Assembly (NCBI RefSeq): GCF_032670585.1
Contig: NZ_JAVQHL010000001.1
Location: 682,001 to 746,000, forward strand
Reading direction: 5' to 3'
Length of the DNA stretch: 64,000 nucleotides
Origin: Ostreiculturibacter nitratireducens
GTDB taxonomy: Bacteria > Pseudomonadota > Alphaproteobacteria > Rhodobacterales > Rhodobacteraceae
Position numbers and translations under genes: made by a program. Below the pieces are notes generated by a model. The model saw only the letters and a program-made list of their open reading frames with translations, searched no databases and was not told the DNA's origin. How positions within the stretch are numbered: position 1 is the first letter of the stretch; every line of letters begins with the position of its first letter. This document shows positions 16,661-25,709 of the stretch, piece after piece.

Positions 16661-17371
16661 TCAGATCGATGGCAGTGTCAGTTCGAGGAAATGAACGGAA
16701 AGCCGCACCTGACCGCCGGTGAAGTCCCCACCCGTAGCGGTAAGCTCCAGCGCGGTCGGCGCGTAGTAGGTCAAAGGCGATGAAAGAACCCCATTCGCCC
16801 ACGATCCTTCCCCTACGCCCAGCCCCGATCCGAAGCGATCCGGCGCGCCGGGTGTCCCGAGCTGCCAAGTGGAAAGCGATCCGGTGATTGCGTTGACGAC
16901 CCGGGCCGTCACGCCAAGAACCACCGCGTGGCTAGGTATGACGGTTGAAGTCGTCGACACGGCTCCGACGGCGATCGTGTGTTCAATCTCGGCGACGCCC
17001 AACCGTGCGCCGGCCCCGAACGGCGACAACGTCACCATGCCGGACCTCCAATTCCCGCCGTCATGCAAAGCCCGCTGACCTTCGTCAGTTATCCAGGCGC
17101 TCCACCCGGCCTTCGGAGTGACGAATGCCCATCCGCCGTTGGACCCGATGGCGACCTCGCCGTCATGACCCGCCCAGTCGTTCACGGCACCGTTCGGAAC
17201 ACCGTAGGCCACGCCATCTGAGATCACCGCCGGCGGAGTTGCCAAGACGCGAGAGACCAGAACAAGCTGCACCAGAGCATCCAGCCGCATCATTGCCTCG
17301 TTGACCGTCACGTGCTTCTGCGCTTGCGCTGGCTGAAGCAGGGGCAGGTTGAGCTGTGCCGTTTCATCCAT
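16661..17371 (-). CDS. DUF2793 protein at the 3' end of the GTA operon
   Basis: A 236-residue DUF2793 protein. The N-terminal QAQKHVTVNEAMMRLDALVQL block (about residues 17-37) is diagnostic, followed by beta-rich repeats of Gly, Trp and Thr. The family occurs next to phage and GTA tail genes and is probably a tail-fibre accessory or receptor-binding part. Its start overlaps the g15 stop by 8 bases, so it is translated with the tail genes. It is not among the classical g1-g15 set of R. capsulatus; the fibre role is inference. Confidence 0.75.
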   Translation of the reverse strand: MDETAQLNLPLLQPAQAQKHVTVNEAMMRLDALVQLVLVSRVLATPPAVISDGVAYGVPNGAVNDWAGHDGEVAIGSNGGWAFVTPKAGWSAWITDEGQRALHDGGNWRSGMVTLSPFGAGARLGVAEIEHTIAVGAVSTTSTVIPSHAVVLGVTARVVNAITGSLSTWQLGTPGAPDRFGSGLGVGEGSWANGVLSSPLTYYAPTALELTATGGDFTGGQVRLSVHFLELTLPSI

Positions 17372-20300
17372 TGATTTCGATCCTCGTGAAGGGGCCCGGC
17401 CCGAAGCTGTCGGACAGTTGTGCCACGTAAAAGCTGAAGGGGCCGTCGAGGCCGTCAGATGCCTGAGCCATGGCGGAATAGGTCCATGAAGGCGTCAGTA
17501 ATGTGATCTCGCGGCGGACCGTTGAGCCTTGAACGACCCGCACAAGATAGCGCTCCGATTCCTCGGCAAGCGGCACCTCAAGCGAAAACCAGCTGTCGCC
17601 GTCGATCCGGGTGCGCCGGACCCACGACACGGAAATATCCTCGGAGCCCAGGCGCCTCGCTCGAAGATGGCAAGGGGAATATGGGCGCAGTCCGATGCCG
17701 GAAAAGGCCCGCACCTCATGCACATAGGTTGCATCGTCATACCCACGAAGCGCCGTCCCGACCCGGTAATGCCGAGCCAATCCGCGCGCGGACAACGGCA
17801 GATTGATCTGTCGTGGGCCGTCGTTCAGAAGCACGACGATACTTCCGATGGGCCAGTCGGGCGGCTGTAGCGCATCCGTGCCGGCCTGACCTCGAAGACG
17901 GAGGCTCAAATCCCAAACATTCGGCTCGACCAGCGTTGCGGAAGCGAACTGGAACAGCTCCCAGTTGTCGCCATGACCGTCACCGATGGCCGCGAGGTTT
18001 GCCCCGTTGAACACCTCCGCAAGATTGGCGGAGGAAAATTCCCCACCAGTCAGTCTCACTCGGAGCGGCGCCCCGCGATCCCAAACCCCTGGCGATGCGG
18101 CAAAGAGCGGCGTCAGTGTCTCGCCAATCGCCGATCCCGCTGGGATCAGACTGTTCAACTCATACCCTTCGTCGGCCGTCGATGACCATACAGCGACGCT
18201 TCCGGGCCAAGGCACAGCCGCAACGGCGAGATGGGGTGCGTGCGGTACTTCTTCACCCGTAATGAGGGGCAGGTCGAGGAAGATGGGTGTTACCGGCACC
18301 GGCGCGACAAAGGCGCGGGGCACGATTCTTTCCTCTGTTTCATCCGAAGGTTCGTAGACACCCCCTTCGACCCTGACCGCCTCGAGGACGAGCGCGCCGG
18401 CATGCTCCGCCCGGTCAACCCGGTAGCTGCGTGCGCCTTCCTCGGACACGAGTTCTACTACGTCGCCAGCTCCCAGCCATGACATCGACGGTGGAAGAGC
18501 GAAGCGCGCCGTGTCCCTGGCCACCCGCGCTTCGTTCAGCCAGCGCTCGACCGTCCGTTGCGCCTCTGCGCGCGTCAGCGCGAGTGGGAACTCGGTCTGG
18601 TCGGTGGTCTTCGGCTCTTCATCAGGGAAGACCGCTTCGACAGCTTTGGTTTCATAGTCTCCCTCTGCTTCGACGTAGGCAAGACGGACCCTGCCTGCGA
18701 TTTCCGCGTTGGGCGCCCGCTGCGTCTCCGCAGCGCCGTCGATTTCGGCCGTCCTGGCCAGACCATCGGTTGAGAGCCGAGCGTCGACGCGGCCGTCGCG
18801 CATCGAGAAGACGAGTTTCCCTTCACGCTCCGCTGCATCGAAGCCATACACGAGCATCAATGGCTGGATCGAAGCCCGTGCCGTTTCCACGTCCGTTACA
18901 GAGTAACCGCGTACCACCCCGTGGAGACCATCAGTATCAACCGCCTGGAGACCGGCTTCTAGGCAGATTTCCTCCACCACTTTCGCAACAGGCTGGCCGC
19001 TCGTCCGTCCATTGATCCAATGGCCTCGCGAATAGTTCGTACCATCGGACCAGAGCGTGGTGTCGTTTGGGAAAACGGGATAGGGCCGCGCATCCCAGGC
19101 CCAGACATGTGCCCGCGACATGTCCACCATCGGCGAACCGTATTCCGTTGAAACGGGATTCTTGGCCGGATCCCCCCAAAAGGCGAACATCGCACGCAAA
19201 TACTGCATTTGAACGAGGTCATCCCTCCGGCCGTTGGAATAATGCGGGAGGTTCGATTCCGAGGATTTCGGGTCGAGAAACTTGTTTGGCTCGTTGGTGC
19301 CCTTGTCGATCGCCGCGCAGCCGATCTCCGTGAACCAGATGGGCTTCGACTCGGGCACCCAATCGGTGGCCGCGGCCTCGCGCACGCCACCGATCCGCTC
19401 ACGGTGCTCGTTTCGCCACCAATTTCGGATGTCCTTGACGCGCCAGACCCAAGGCTCGCCGTAGGCGCCATCGGTTATCGGAGTCCGGGTCTGCGCGTCA
19501 CGATGAGCGGGCGCGTCGTAATACCAATCGTACCCTTCGCCACCCTCGATATTGGCCTTCAGGTAATCGAGGCTGTAGATCGCTCCCCATTCTGCGTCCG
19601 CGTGAGAGTCACCGTCGCGCCAATCGGAAATCGGCATGTAATTGTCGATCCCGACGAAGTCGATGTTCGGATCCGCCCAGAGTGGATCAAGGTGGTAGCG
19701 CAGGTCACCTTCTGGCGTCTGATAGCCGTAGTACTCGGTCCAATCCGCTGCGTATCCGATCCTGCACTCGGGACCGAGTATCGCCCTCACGTCCACCGCA
19801 AGCTGCCTCATGGCGGCGACCGTCGGGAACGTGTCCCCGCCACCCCGGATCTGTGTCAGCCCCCGCATTTCAGAACCGATACAAAAGGCGTCTACCCCGC
19901 CAGCCACAGCGCAAAGATGGGCGTAATGCAGAATGAACCGCCGATACGACCATTCATCAGGCCCCGTGTAGATGACGGTCGCACCAGAAGCGTCAAAATC
20001 CGTGATCGAAGCCGTCCCGAAGAACGCTTCGACCTCCGCGACGGCCGTGCCCGTCCGATCCGGAGTGCCCTCGCGGCCTGGGGCGACGGAACAAGTGATC
20101 CTTCCCCGCCAAGGCAGGACAGGCTGCCCCTCCGTCCCGTTCCACGGATCTGGGCGGTCATTCCCGGCGAGCTGGTCCATCAGAATGAACGGATAGAACA
20201 CGACCGACTGCCCGCCGGCCCTGATCTCCTGGATCGCCTCGATGACCGAGGCATCGGCTGGCGTTCCGCCGTAAACAGACCGTCCATCGACTCTAGGGAC

Positions 20301-21275
20301 TTCCTCTGCAGCTTTTCGTGACAGGCCGGAGACTCTCCAGGGCATTTCCTTGCCGTCCCTCGTCCGGTCCTCGACCTTGGGCTTCAAACTGCATGCTCCG
20401 CACCGAAGATCGTCCCCGAACCACGACACGACGAGCGAAACCGAACCACAACCATGAAGTTCCTCGCGCAGTGCTTCCAGAGACGTGGCGAAATCCGTCT
20501 TCCCGCTTGGGGAGTTGATGTTGGCCGACCGGTGCAATCCAATCCCGAGGCTGTAGGTCACCGGCGTGGTGGCCAGTGCGTATTCGCCTGTGCCCGGGAT
20601 CATCGATACTGCTTGAACGCCAGCAGCCAGATCCGCTGGCGCACCCAAGCCTGTGCCCTGCGCCGACCGAATGACCTCGAACGAAAACTGTGGAACACGG
20701 TTGCCGAAGCGGCTCAGCGCGAGATCCTCGAATACGACATAGGCAATGCCACGATATGCCGGAGCCTCACCCGCCCCCTCCACGGCCTCGACCTTGGGAT
20801 CGGGAAGCTGGTCCTCGGATCCCGTGTAGACCCGCATGGTCACATCGTCGCGCGCGATCTCCACACCATCGGCCCAGATACGCCCGACCCGCGTGATCTC
20901 GCCCTCGCACAGTGCTATGGCCAGGCTCACGGAGTATGAATACTCGGCGGCCTTGGGCGTTGGCGCGCCCTTCCCCCCGCCCGAGGTCTTCTTCTGCTCC
21001 TTGAAGCGTGAGGCCCAGATGATCTGCCCGGAAAGGCGCATGCGCCCCCAGACGCGCCCGACGGGTGTCCCCTCGCTCGCGCCCGTCAGCCGGAACCGGT
21101 CAATCCGACCGGTTTCCACCGCTTGCGAGCCTGCCCCGAGCAGGCGCTGGTCGATTACCCGTCCGAGCGTGGCACCGACCGCGCGGCCGATGACGGCGCC
21201 AGAGAGTCCAAGGACCGTGCCCCCGAAGCCTGCGCCAACCGCGGCCCCCGCGGCCGAAAGTAGTATCGTCGCCAT
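17364..21275 (-). CDS. g15: GTA g15: host specificity / tail-tip protein with TIM-barrel domain
   Basis: A 1303-residue tail protein, the largest GTA gene. The N-terminus is Gly/Ala-rich and hydrophobic (1-45), followed by a hub-like region. A glycoside-hydrolase-like TIM barrel spans about residues 430-740, with candidate acidic residues E469 in FCIGSEM and E650 in WFTEIGC. A phage-tail_3-like domain and a C-terminal beta domain follow. The protein probably forms the central hub and cell-contact tip and may degrade envelope polysaccharide. It is full length without frameshift. Its start comes 3 bases after the g14 stop. Confidence 0.95.
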   Translation of the reverse strand: MATILLSAAGAAVGAGFGGTVLGLSGAVIGRAVGATLGRVIDQRLLGAGSQAVETGRIDRFRLTGASEGTPVGRVWGRMRLSGQIIWASRFKEQKKTSGGGKGAPTPKAAEYSYSVSLAIALCEGEITRVGRIWADGVEIARDDVTMRVYTGSEDQLPDPKVEAVEGAGEAPAYRGIAYVVFEDLALSRFGNRVPQFSFEVIRSAQGTGLGAPADLAAGVQAVSMIPGTGEYALATTPVTYSLGIGLHRSANINSPSGKTDFATSLEALREELHGCGSVSLVVSWFGDDLRCGACSLKPKVEDRTRDGKEMPWRVSGLSRKAAEEVPRVDGRSVYGGTPADASVIEAIQEIRAGGQSVVFYPFILMDQLAGNDRPDPWNGTEGQPVLPWRGRITCSVAPGREGTPDRTGTAVAEVEAFFGTASITDFDASGATVIYTGPDEWSYRRFILHYAHLCAVAGGVDAFCIGSEMRGLTQIRGGGDTFPTVAAMRQLAVDVRAILGPECRIGYAADWTEYYGYQTPEGDLRYHLDPLWADPNIDFVGIDNYMPISDWRDGDSHADAEWGAIYSLDYLKANIEGGEGYDWYYDAPAHRDAQTRTPITDGAYGEPWVWRVKDIRNWWRNEHRERIGGVREAAATDWVPESKPIWFTEIGCAAIDKGTNEPNKFLDPKSSESNLPHYSNGRRDDLVQMQYLRAMFAFWGDPAKNPVSTEYGSPMVDMSRAHVWAWDARPYPVFPNDTTLWSDGTNYSRGHWINGRTSGQPVAKVVEEICLEAGLQAVDTDGLHGVVRGYSVTDVETARASIQPLMLVYGFDAAEREGKLVFSMRDGRVDARLSTDGLARTAEIDGAAETQRAPNAEIAGRVRLAYVEAEGDYETKAVEAVFPDEEPKTTDQTEFPLALTRAEAQRTVERWLNEARVARDTARFALPPSMSWLGAGDVVELVSEEGARSYRVDRAEHAGALVLEAVRVEGGVYEPSDETEERIVPRAFVAPVPVTPIFLDLPLITGEEVPHAPHLAVAAVPWPGSVAVWSSTADEGYELNSLIPAGSAIGETLTPLFAASPGVWDRGAPLRVRLTGGEFSSANLAEVFNGANLAAIGDGHGDNWELFQFASATLVEPNVWDLSLRLRGQAGTDALQPPDWPIGSIVVLLNDGPRQINLPLSARGLARHYRVGTALRGYDDATYVHEVRAFSGIGLRPYSPCHLRARRLGSEDISVSWVRRTRIDGDSWFSLEVPLAEESERYLVRVVQGSTVRREITLLTPSWTYSAMAQASDGLDGPFSFYVAQLSDSFGPGPFTRIEING

Positions 21276-21278
21276 TGA

Positions 21279-21722
21279 TCAGGCTCCCTCGGGAAATTGA
21301 AACCGGGCCACGATCCGGCGCCGCCACGGTTCGCTCAGTGCGCTTTCGACCACGCCGTGACCGGAATAGGCGTGGATAAAGGTCTCCCCAGCCACCGAGC
21401 CGGCCGCGATGCCCAGATGTTTGGCGACCGAACCCGACCGCATCCGAAAAAGAAGGACATCGCCCTCAGCCGCCTCGCCGGGAACACGCGGAAGCAGGTG
21501 CCTCAAAGCAGCGGCCCAAAGGCGTTCCTGGCTCGAAGGTTCCGACCAATCCGCGGTATAGGCGGGTACGGCCTCCGGTTCGCGACCATGTAGCGCCCGC
21601 CAGACCCCGCGAAGAAGCCCCAGACAGTCGCATCCCGCTCCCCGGCATGAAGCCTGATGCACATAAGGCGTTCCTATCCAGCGCCGAGCCTCGATTACCG
21701 CGCGCGATCTTGACGCCTCCAT
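21279..21722 (-). CDS. g14: GTA g14: NlpC/P60 tail-tip peptidase
   Basis: A 147-residue NlpC/P60-fold cysteine peptidase that likely cuts peptidoglycan during DNA entry. The catalytic Cys is C33 in the GAGCDCLGLLRG block, the His is H102 in KHLGIA and the third polar residue is probably H117. The ATG overlaps the g13 stop by one base (TGATG-type coupling). An upstream in-frame extension lies inside g13 and was discarded. In RcGTA this peptidase sits at the tail tip next to the g15 hub. Confidence 0.93.
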   Translation of the reverse strand: MEASRSRAVIEARRWIGTPYVHQASCRGAGCDCLGLLRGVWRALHGREPEAVPAYTADWSEPSSQERLWAAALRHLLPRVPGEAAEGDVLLFRMRSGSVAKHLGIAAGSVAGETFIHAYSGHGVVESALSEPWRRRIVARFQFPEGA

Positions 21723-22636
21723 CAGGCGGAACCGAAGCCGCCAACGGCCTCGCCTTTCACGCGGCTTCCACCATCGGCCACCGCGGATCCGACCGGATAA
21801 GACATGAGCCAGTCCTCGCCCGGAATGTGCGGGAACCCGCGGAAGTTCAGGAGATTCGCGAATTTCAGTCGACAGGTTTCCGCGCGTCGGTCGCATCCGG
21901 CCTCCAGCCGGATCATGTACCCCGGAGCGATGGCAACGCCAAGCGACTGCCATAGCTCCACCGTTCGTGCGCCGGTCGCTGAGACACGGTCATTCTTGAC
22001 CACACCGATGAGCCCGCTGGCAGATCCGGACAGGACCAGAACCCGTCCCTTCTCGAACCAGCGGTCGTCGAAGCTTGTCATGGACGAGAAGCGGAACACG
22101 CGGTCCGCGTCCACTTCTTCCACCATCCGTTCCTCGGAGTATCCGGGCACTGACAGGTTCATGCGACACCGGCTGTCACCCAAAACCGCCGAGCAGCGCG
22201 CGTGAAACACATGCCCCTGCGGATGGTTCAGGAACTCCGCCAACCCGCGAAGTTCGGCCGTGAACGCACCGCCAGACCGCGTGACCTCGCCAAGCGAGCC
22301 GCGAAATTGCAGGACCCGTTCCGACGGGGCAGCCCAGTTGACGAGCCAAGCGCGCACCTCGGCGCCGTCATAGCGGCCCGCAAGGATGTCACCCTCCGAG
22401 ATCGCGTCTGAGGAGAGGCCGCCATATGCTTCGCTGTTGTCGACGGCCAGCCCCGTAGCCTGCTGCAACGCCCTGGCAGTCAGCCCCGTATCCGCGCGGA
22501 AGGTGATCCCCTCGAAGGACAGATCTCGATCATGGTCCGTGAAACCCAAGACGACCCCGTCCCGCCGCGTGAGCGCGAAGCACCGAGCGACCGTCGTGGT
22601 TCCGCTAGCCAGGTGCGCGAATATCGTCCCGCTCAA
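21722..22636 (-). CDS. g13: GTA g13: DUF2163 tail-tip/hub protein
   Basis: A 304-residue protein of the DUF2163 / phage BR0599-type family, part of the GTA baseplate hub. Visible blocks are VLGFTDHDRDL (about 30-40), ARALQQATGLAVDN, a CSAVLGDSRC pair of cysteines (about 180) and a C-terminal AGCDRRAETCRLKFANLLNFRGFPHIPG block with two more cysteines that probably bind iron-sulphur or zinc. The most credible start is TTG at 22636, overlapping the g12 stop, with a full GGAGGT Shine-Dalgarno six bases upstream. No ATG fits. Confidence 0.92.
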   Translation of the reverse strand: MSGTIFAHLASGTTTVARCFALTRRDGVVLGFTDHDRDLSFEGITFRADTGLTARALQQATGLAVDNSEAYGGLSSDAISEGDILAGRYDGAEVRAWLVNWAAPSERVLQFRGSLGEVTRSGGAFTAELRGLAEFLNHPQGHVFHARCSAVLGDSRCRMNLSVPGYSEERMVEEVDADRVFRFSSMTSFDDRWFEKGRVLVLSGSASGLIGVVKNDRVSATGARTVELWQSLGVAIAPGYMIRLEAGCDRRAETCRLKFANLLNFRGFPHIPGEDWLMSYPVGSAVADGGSRVKGEAVGGFGSA

Positions 22637-23265
22637 ACCCGCACCTCCACGACCGGAACGCTGGGGACCTCGCCCGCATGGAAGGAGGCGACCGACGTCT
22701 GGATCCGATCGATGTCGAAACGGACCGGCACGTCGAATTCGTAGCCCGCTGTAATGGTCTCGTTCATCGCCGGGGGCACCTCGAAGAACAGGATCCCTGT
22801 CGTCGTGTCCACGTCGAAATGGATACCTTCCTGTTGCCGGTCGCCCTGCAGACCCAAGCAGACGGTCCCCGCGACGGGCTTCGTGATTGGGCGAACGTAA
22901 GAAGACCCGCCAGAGACATAGGTCTTGGTCAGCTGAAAGCTGCGCGTCACGCCGTCTCCCTGGCCGATCAACTGGTCCTCGAAACCCGGCGCCTGCGTGG
23001 CCTGGCCGGACCTGTAATCTGCCCAATCCTTCCAGCGAAAACCGAAAAGCTGTCCCTGACGCGCTTCGAAGAAAGCGATCAACTCGGCGACATCATCAAG
23101 CGAACGCATGGAAACACCTGCGTCATAGCGGCGGCGCGAATGCGCCCAAGGCGTATTCCGCTCTTCGTATCCGTTGGCCAAAGTCACGATCTCCGTGCGC
23201 CGCTCCGGCCCACCGAGCGACCCAAAGCTCAGGTTTGCGGGGAACCGCACCTCATGAAACCCCAT
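22633..23265 (-). CDS. g12: GTA g12: distal tail protein (DUF2460)
   Basis: A 210-residue DUF2460 family protein, the distal tail ring of the GTA. The N-terminal MGFHEVRFPANLSFGSLGGP block and the internal FFEARQGQLFGFRWKDWADY block are diagnostic. The ATG is preceded by GGAGGAAGCG. It begins 10 bases after the g11 stop and overlaps the TTG start of g13. Its reading frame is intact. Confidence 0.94.
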   Translation of the reverse strand: MGFHEVRFPANLSFGSLGGPERRTEIVTLANGYEERNTPWAHSRRRYDAGVSMRSLDDVAELIAFFEARQGQLFGFRWKDWADYRSGQATQAPGFEDQLIGQGDGVTRSFQLTKTYVSGGSSYVRPITKPVAGTVCLGLQGDRQQEGIHFDVDTTTGILFFEVPPAMNETITAGYEFDVPVRFDIDRIQTSVASFHAGEVPSVPVVEVRV

Positions 23266-23275
23266 CGCTTCCTCC

Positions 23276-23942
23276 TCAACGGTTGCGCTGGCCGCGCGCG
23301 AGCGCGCGGCTAACCTGTGCCGCGATCTGGCTCTGGCTTCGCGCGAAGCCCTGGACATCGGGTGTGGTGATGTTCATCACTACGTTGATCGGCCGCCCGC
23401 CACCTGAGGCCTGCACGCCCAATCTGCCGTCCGCGCCCCGCGCGAGCGGCATGATCGCCTCGGGACCCGCCTCTCCCATCAGCCCCCTGCCGCTCCTCAT
23501 CGGGAACGTGACGGGTGAGGACACCACCCCCCCCCTTCGCGAATGGCATCACGCGGCCCTGCGCGAAGGCGCCGCCGTTCTCGAACGGGAACATCCCGCT
23601 CAGAAGGCCGTTCAAGCCGTTGGCGATAGCCCCACCCATCGCGTTCTGAATCGGCCTCATGGCAATCGAATAGACGCTGTTCACCATCGTCTGCGCGAGC
23701 CCCCTTAACGCGTCCGACAGCTTCAAGCCATCGAAGATCAGCCCGTCGAATGCCGCCCGCAGCCCGCGGCCCATGCTGCTCGACAGGCTCGCCACCTCAC
23801 GGCCCGTGAACACCATGCTGTCCTTCATGCGCTGAAGCTCAGCGTCGAACGCCGCCGCCATCGCCTGCGCACCTTCGAGCGACTGCTCAAGCGCCGTCAC
23901 CTGATCGGCCAGGGCATCGAACCCGTCCATGTCAGCCATCAT
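23276..23942 (-). pseudogene. g11: GTA g11: tape-measure protein, reading frame interrupted at a 9-G run
   Basis: The N-terminal part (residues 1-137, MADMDGFDALADQ to VMPFAKGG) is a normal GTA tape-measure protein. At the run of nine G on the coding strand (plus-strand C run 23527-23535) the frame changes, and the conserved C-terminal part (SSPVTFPMRSGRGLMGEAGP, then IMPLARG and INVVMNITTPDVQGF) continues in the -1 frame to the stop at 23276. Eight G would join the two into about 221 residues, the normal size. As written, the original frame runs on out of register to 23310. This may be a sequencing error, a real mutation, or slippage-based control. Confidence 0.88.
23527..23535. repeat. Homopolymer of nine C/G inside g11
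   Basis: Nine consecutive C on the plus strand (nine G in the g11 message) at the exact point where the g11 reading frame switches. Runs of this length are prone to replication, transcription and sequencing slippage. Confidence 0.95.
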
Positions 23943-24151
23943 CTGTCCCCCTTCAACTTGTCCGGAAAGGCCCGCGCCAGTTCCTCGAGCCGCGCCCGCG
24001 TCAACGGCGCGATGCCCGCCTCCGTACCGAGCATCAGTTCAAGCTCCACAGGCGTCAGGCGCCAGAACTCACCCGGCGTGAGGCCGAGCCGGACGAGCCC
24101 CGCCCTCATCAACCCGGGCCAGTCAAGACCTGGACGCCCAGGCCCGCTCAT
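23939..24151 (-). CDS. GTA g10.1: tail assembly chaperone
   Basis: A 70-residue protein of the small phage tail assembly chaperone family. The LGLTPGEFWRLTPVELELML block (about 22-41) is the recognisable core. It overlaps g10 by 4 bases (ATGA type) and its stop overlaps the g11 start. A downstream ATG at 24109 is an alternative start. In phages such chaperones help assemble the tube around the tape measure; no slippery site linking it to g10 is evident here. Confidence 0.85.
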   Translation of the reverse strand: MSGPGRPGLDWPGLMRAGLVRLGLTPGEFWRLTPVELELMLGTEAGIAPLTRARLEELARAFPDKLKGDR

Positions 24152-24474
24152 CCGCGTCGCTCCGGTGGCAGGGCGAAGGCCCGGGCCAGGAGCTCGGCCG
24201 CGACCCGCGCGGCCTCCACCGGCCCGCCACCGATCTCCACCGTGCGCAGGTCCGCTGCCGTCCCGTCCCAACCGCCGCCCCTCAGGCCCGCGACCAAGAG
24301 TGCCAACACATCGCGCGTCGAAAACCGCCTTGCCTCGAACCGCTCGACCAGTTCGATCAGCGTCCCCGCATCGAGCGCCGCCTCCAGCTCCGCCAGCGCG
24401 CCGAGCGTCAGCTTCGCCACGTGACGCCGCCCATCGAGCCAGACGGCGACCTCGCCCGTCCAAGGATTAGCCAT
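24148..24474 (-). CDS. g10: GTA g10: gene transfer agent family tail protein
   Basis: A 108-residue protein of the GTA TAC/GP24-25-like family, placed between the tail tube and the small chaperone. The N-terminal MANPWTGEV, the LTLGALAELEAAL block and the Gly-rich GLRGGGWDGT loop are typical. The ATG overlaps the g9 stop by one base. The likely role is tail assembly together with g10.1; this is inferred from order and family. Confidence 0.87.
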   Translation of the reverse strand: MANPWTGEVAVWLDGRRHVAKLTLGALAELEAALDAGTLIELVERFEARRFSTRDVLALLVAGLRGGGWDGTAADLRTVEIGGGPVEAARVAAELLARAFALPPERRG

Positions 24475-24887
24475 CAGAGCGCCGTGAACGTCAGCGCGCC
24501 GGCGGAAGCGAGCGTCAGTTCGTAGGTCGCCTCCCCGTCGTGGCTTCCGGCATACTCGATCGCGGTGATCTGGAACGGCCCCTGCACGATCCCGAAATCC
24601 GGGATGATCACCTGGAACTGCGGCACTTCTCCGTCGAAGAATATCTGCCTTGCCCGCTCGTCGGTCGCCTCGTCCCTGAAGACGCCCGAGCCCGAAATCG
24701 AGGCAGCCTTGACCCCGGCACCAGCCAGGAGTTCCCGCCATCCGCCCTGGCTCTCGAGACTCGTCACGTCGACGGTCTCTGCGTTGAAGCTGATCCGCGT
24801 GGCCCTCAGGCCCGCGATGGTCTCGAATTGCCCGCCCCCGGTCAGGTCGAGCTTGATCAGAAGGTCCTTGCCGTTCTGGGCAGCCAT
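24474..24887 (-). CDS. g9: GTA g9: major tail (tube) protein
   Basis: A 137-residue major tail protein of the TP901-1 type that polymerises into the tail tube. The MAAQNGKDLLIKLD N-terminus, the NAETVDVTSLESQGGWREL block and the ITAIEYAGSHDGEATYELTLASAG C-terminus are characteristic. It is separated from g8 by 79 bases, the longest gap in this half of the cluster, where a Shine-Dalgarno (GGAGAAACGG) but no clear terminator is seen. Confidence 0.95.
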   Translation of the reverse strand: MAAQNGKDLLIKLDLTGGGQFETIAGLRATRISFNAETVDVTSLESQGGWRELLAGAGVKAASISGSGVFRDEATDERARQIFFDGEVPQFQVIIPDFGIVQGPFQITAIEYAGSHDGEATYELTLASAGALTFTAL

Positions 24888-24966
24888 GTCCGTTTCTCCA
24901 ATGTTTTCGCTCGTGGGCCACGACGACCCGGATTGGCCTTGAGGATCGCGTGAGCGATCCGAAATC

Positions 24967-25374
24967 TCACTCCTCGACGCGCGCCCGAAACGACAGATCG
25001 ATGCGCCGCACGTCGCCGTCCTCGACCCGACGCGCGCGCGCCCGAAGGAACCAAAGACCGACGAGCCGCCCCCGGGACAGGATCAGCGTCGCGTCGACGA
25101 GGGCGTCCGACACTGCCGCCGCCACCGCCTTCGCAGTCTGGAAACCAGCGGCGTCGGTAACGACCGAGACGGTGAAGTCATGCTCTGCGCCCTGCCCGGT
25201 CTTGTCCGACCGGTCGCGCGCGTCCTCTGGACCAAGGCTCACATAGGTCCCCGTCACCGTCCCGGGCGGCACCGCGTCGTAGATCGCCGAACCCACCAGC
25301 GCATCGAGCGCGCTGCTTGCCATCAGCCGCTGATAGACCGCCGCCTGCAGGGCAGCCGCCACACCATAGCTCAT
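24967..25374 (-). CDS. g8: GTA g8: DUF3168 tail terminator
   Basis: A 135-residue DUF3168 family protein, the tail terminator that joins the tube to the head connector. The MSYGVAAALQAAVYQRL N-terminus, the TYVSLG block and the SVVTDAAGF block are conserved. It overlaps the g7 stop by 4 bases. Confidence 0.93.
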   Translation of the reverse strand: MSYGVAAALQAAVYQRLMASSALDALVGSAIYDAVPPGTVTGTYVSLGPEDARDRSDKTGQGAEHDFTVSVVTDAAGFQTAKAVAAAVSDALVDATLILSRGRLVGLWFLRARARRVEDGDVRRIDLSFRARVEE

Positions 25375-25709
25375 GCCGGAACCTCCTCATGGGCGAAGCA
25401 CGTCAGGTATTCTCCCCGTGGCCCGTCTTCGGTGACCGCGAGAATGCGGAAGATCCGGGCGCCCTCCCGGAACCGCTGCTCCGGGCGTGGCCGCGACGCC
25501 GCCCCCTGCGGCGCCGCTCGGACAGTGATGCGGAATGGCACCGTCGAAAGCGTCACGAACTCCCCCGCGCGCTCCCGCCCCATCCCGGCCTTCACCTCGG
25601 CCCAAAGCTCCCCCAAGGCCGCCCAGGAAAGCGTGAAGCCTCCCGCGCCATCCGGCGATCGCGTGGCTTCCTCCAGAACAAGCTTGCGGTTCAGACGCGG
25701 TGCGCTCAT
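25371..25709 (-). CDS. g7: GTA g7: head-tail adaptor/stopper
   Basis: A 112-residue head-tail joining protein (phage SPP1 gp16-like, head-tail adaptor family). The RLNRKLVLEEATRSPDGAGG N-terminal beta hairpin and the ITVRAAP and RIFRILAVTEDG strands are typical. The ATG overlaps the g6 stop by 4 bases. A longer in-frame reading upstream runs antiframe through g6 and is not real. Confidence 0.92.
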   Translation of the reverse strand: MSAPRLNRKLVLEEATRSPDGAGGFTLSWAALGELWAEVKAGMGRERAGEFVTLSTVPFRITVRAAPQGAASRPRPEQRFREGARIFRILAVTEDGPRGEYLTCFAHEEVPA

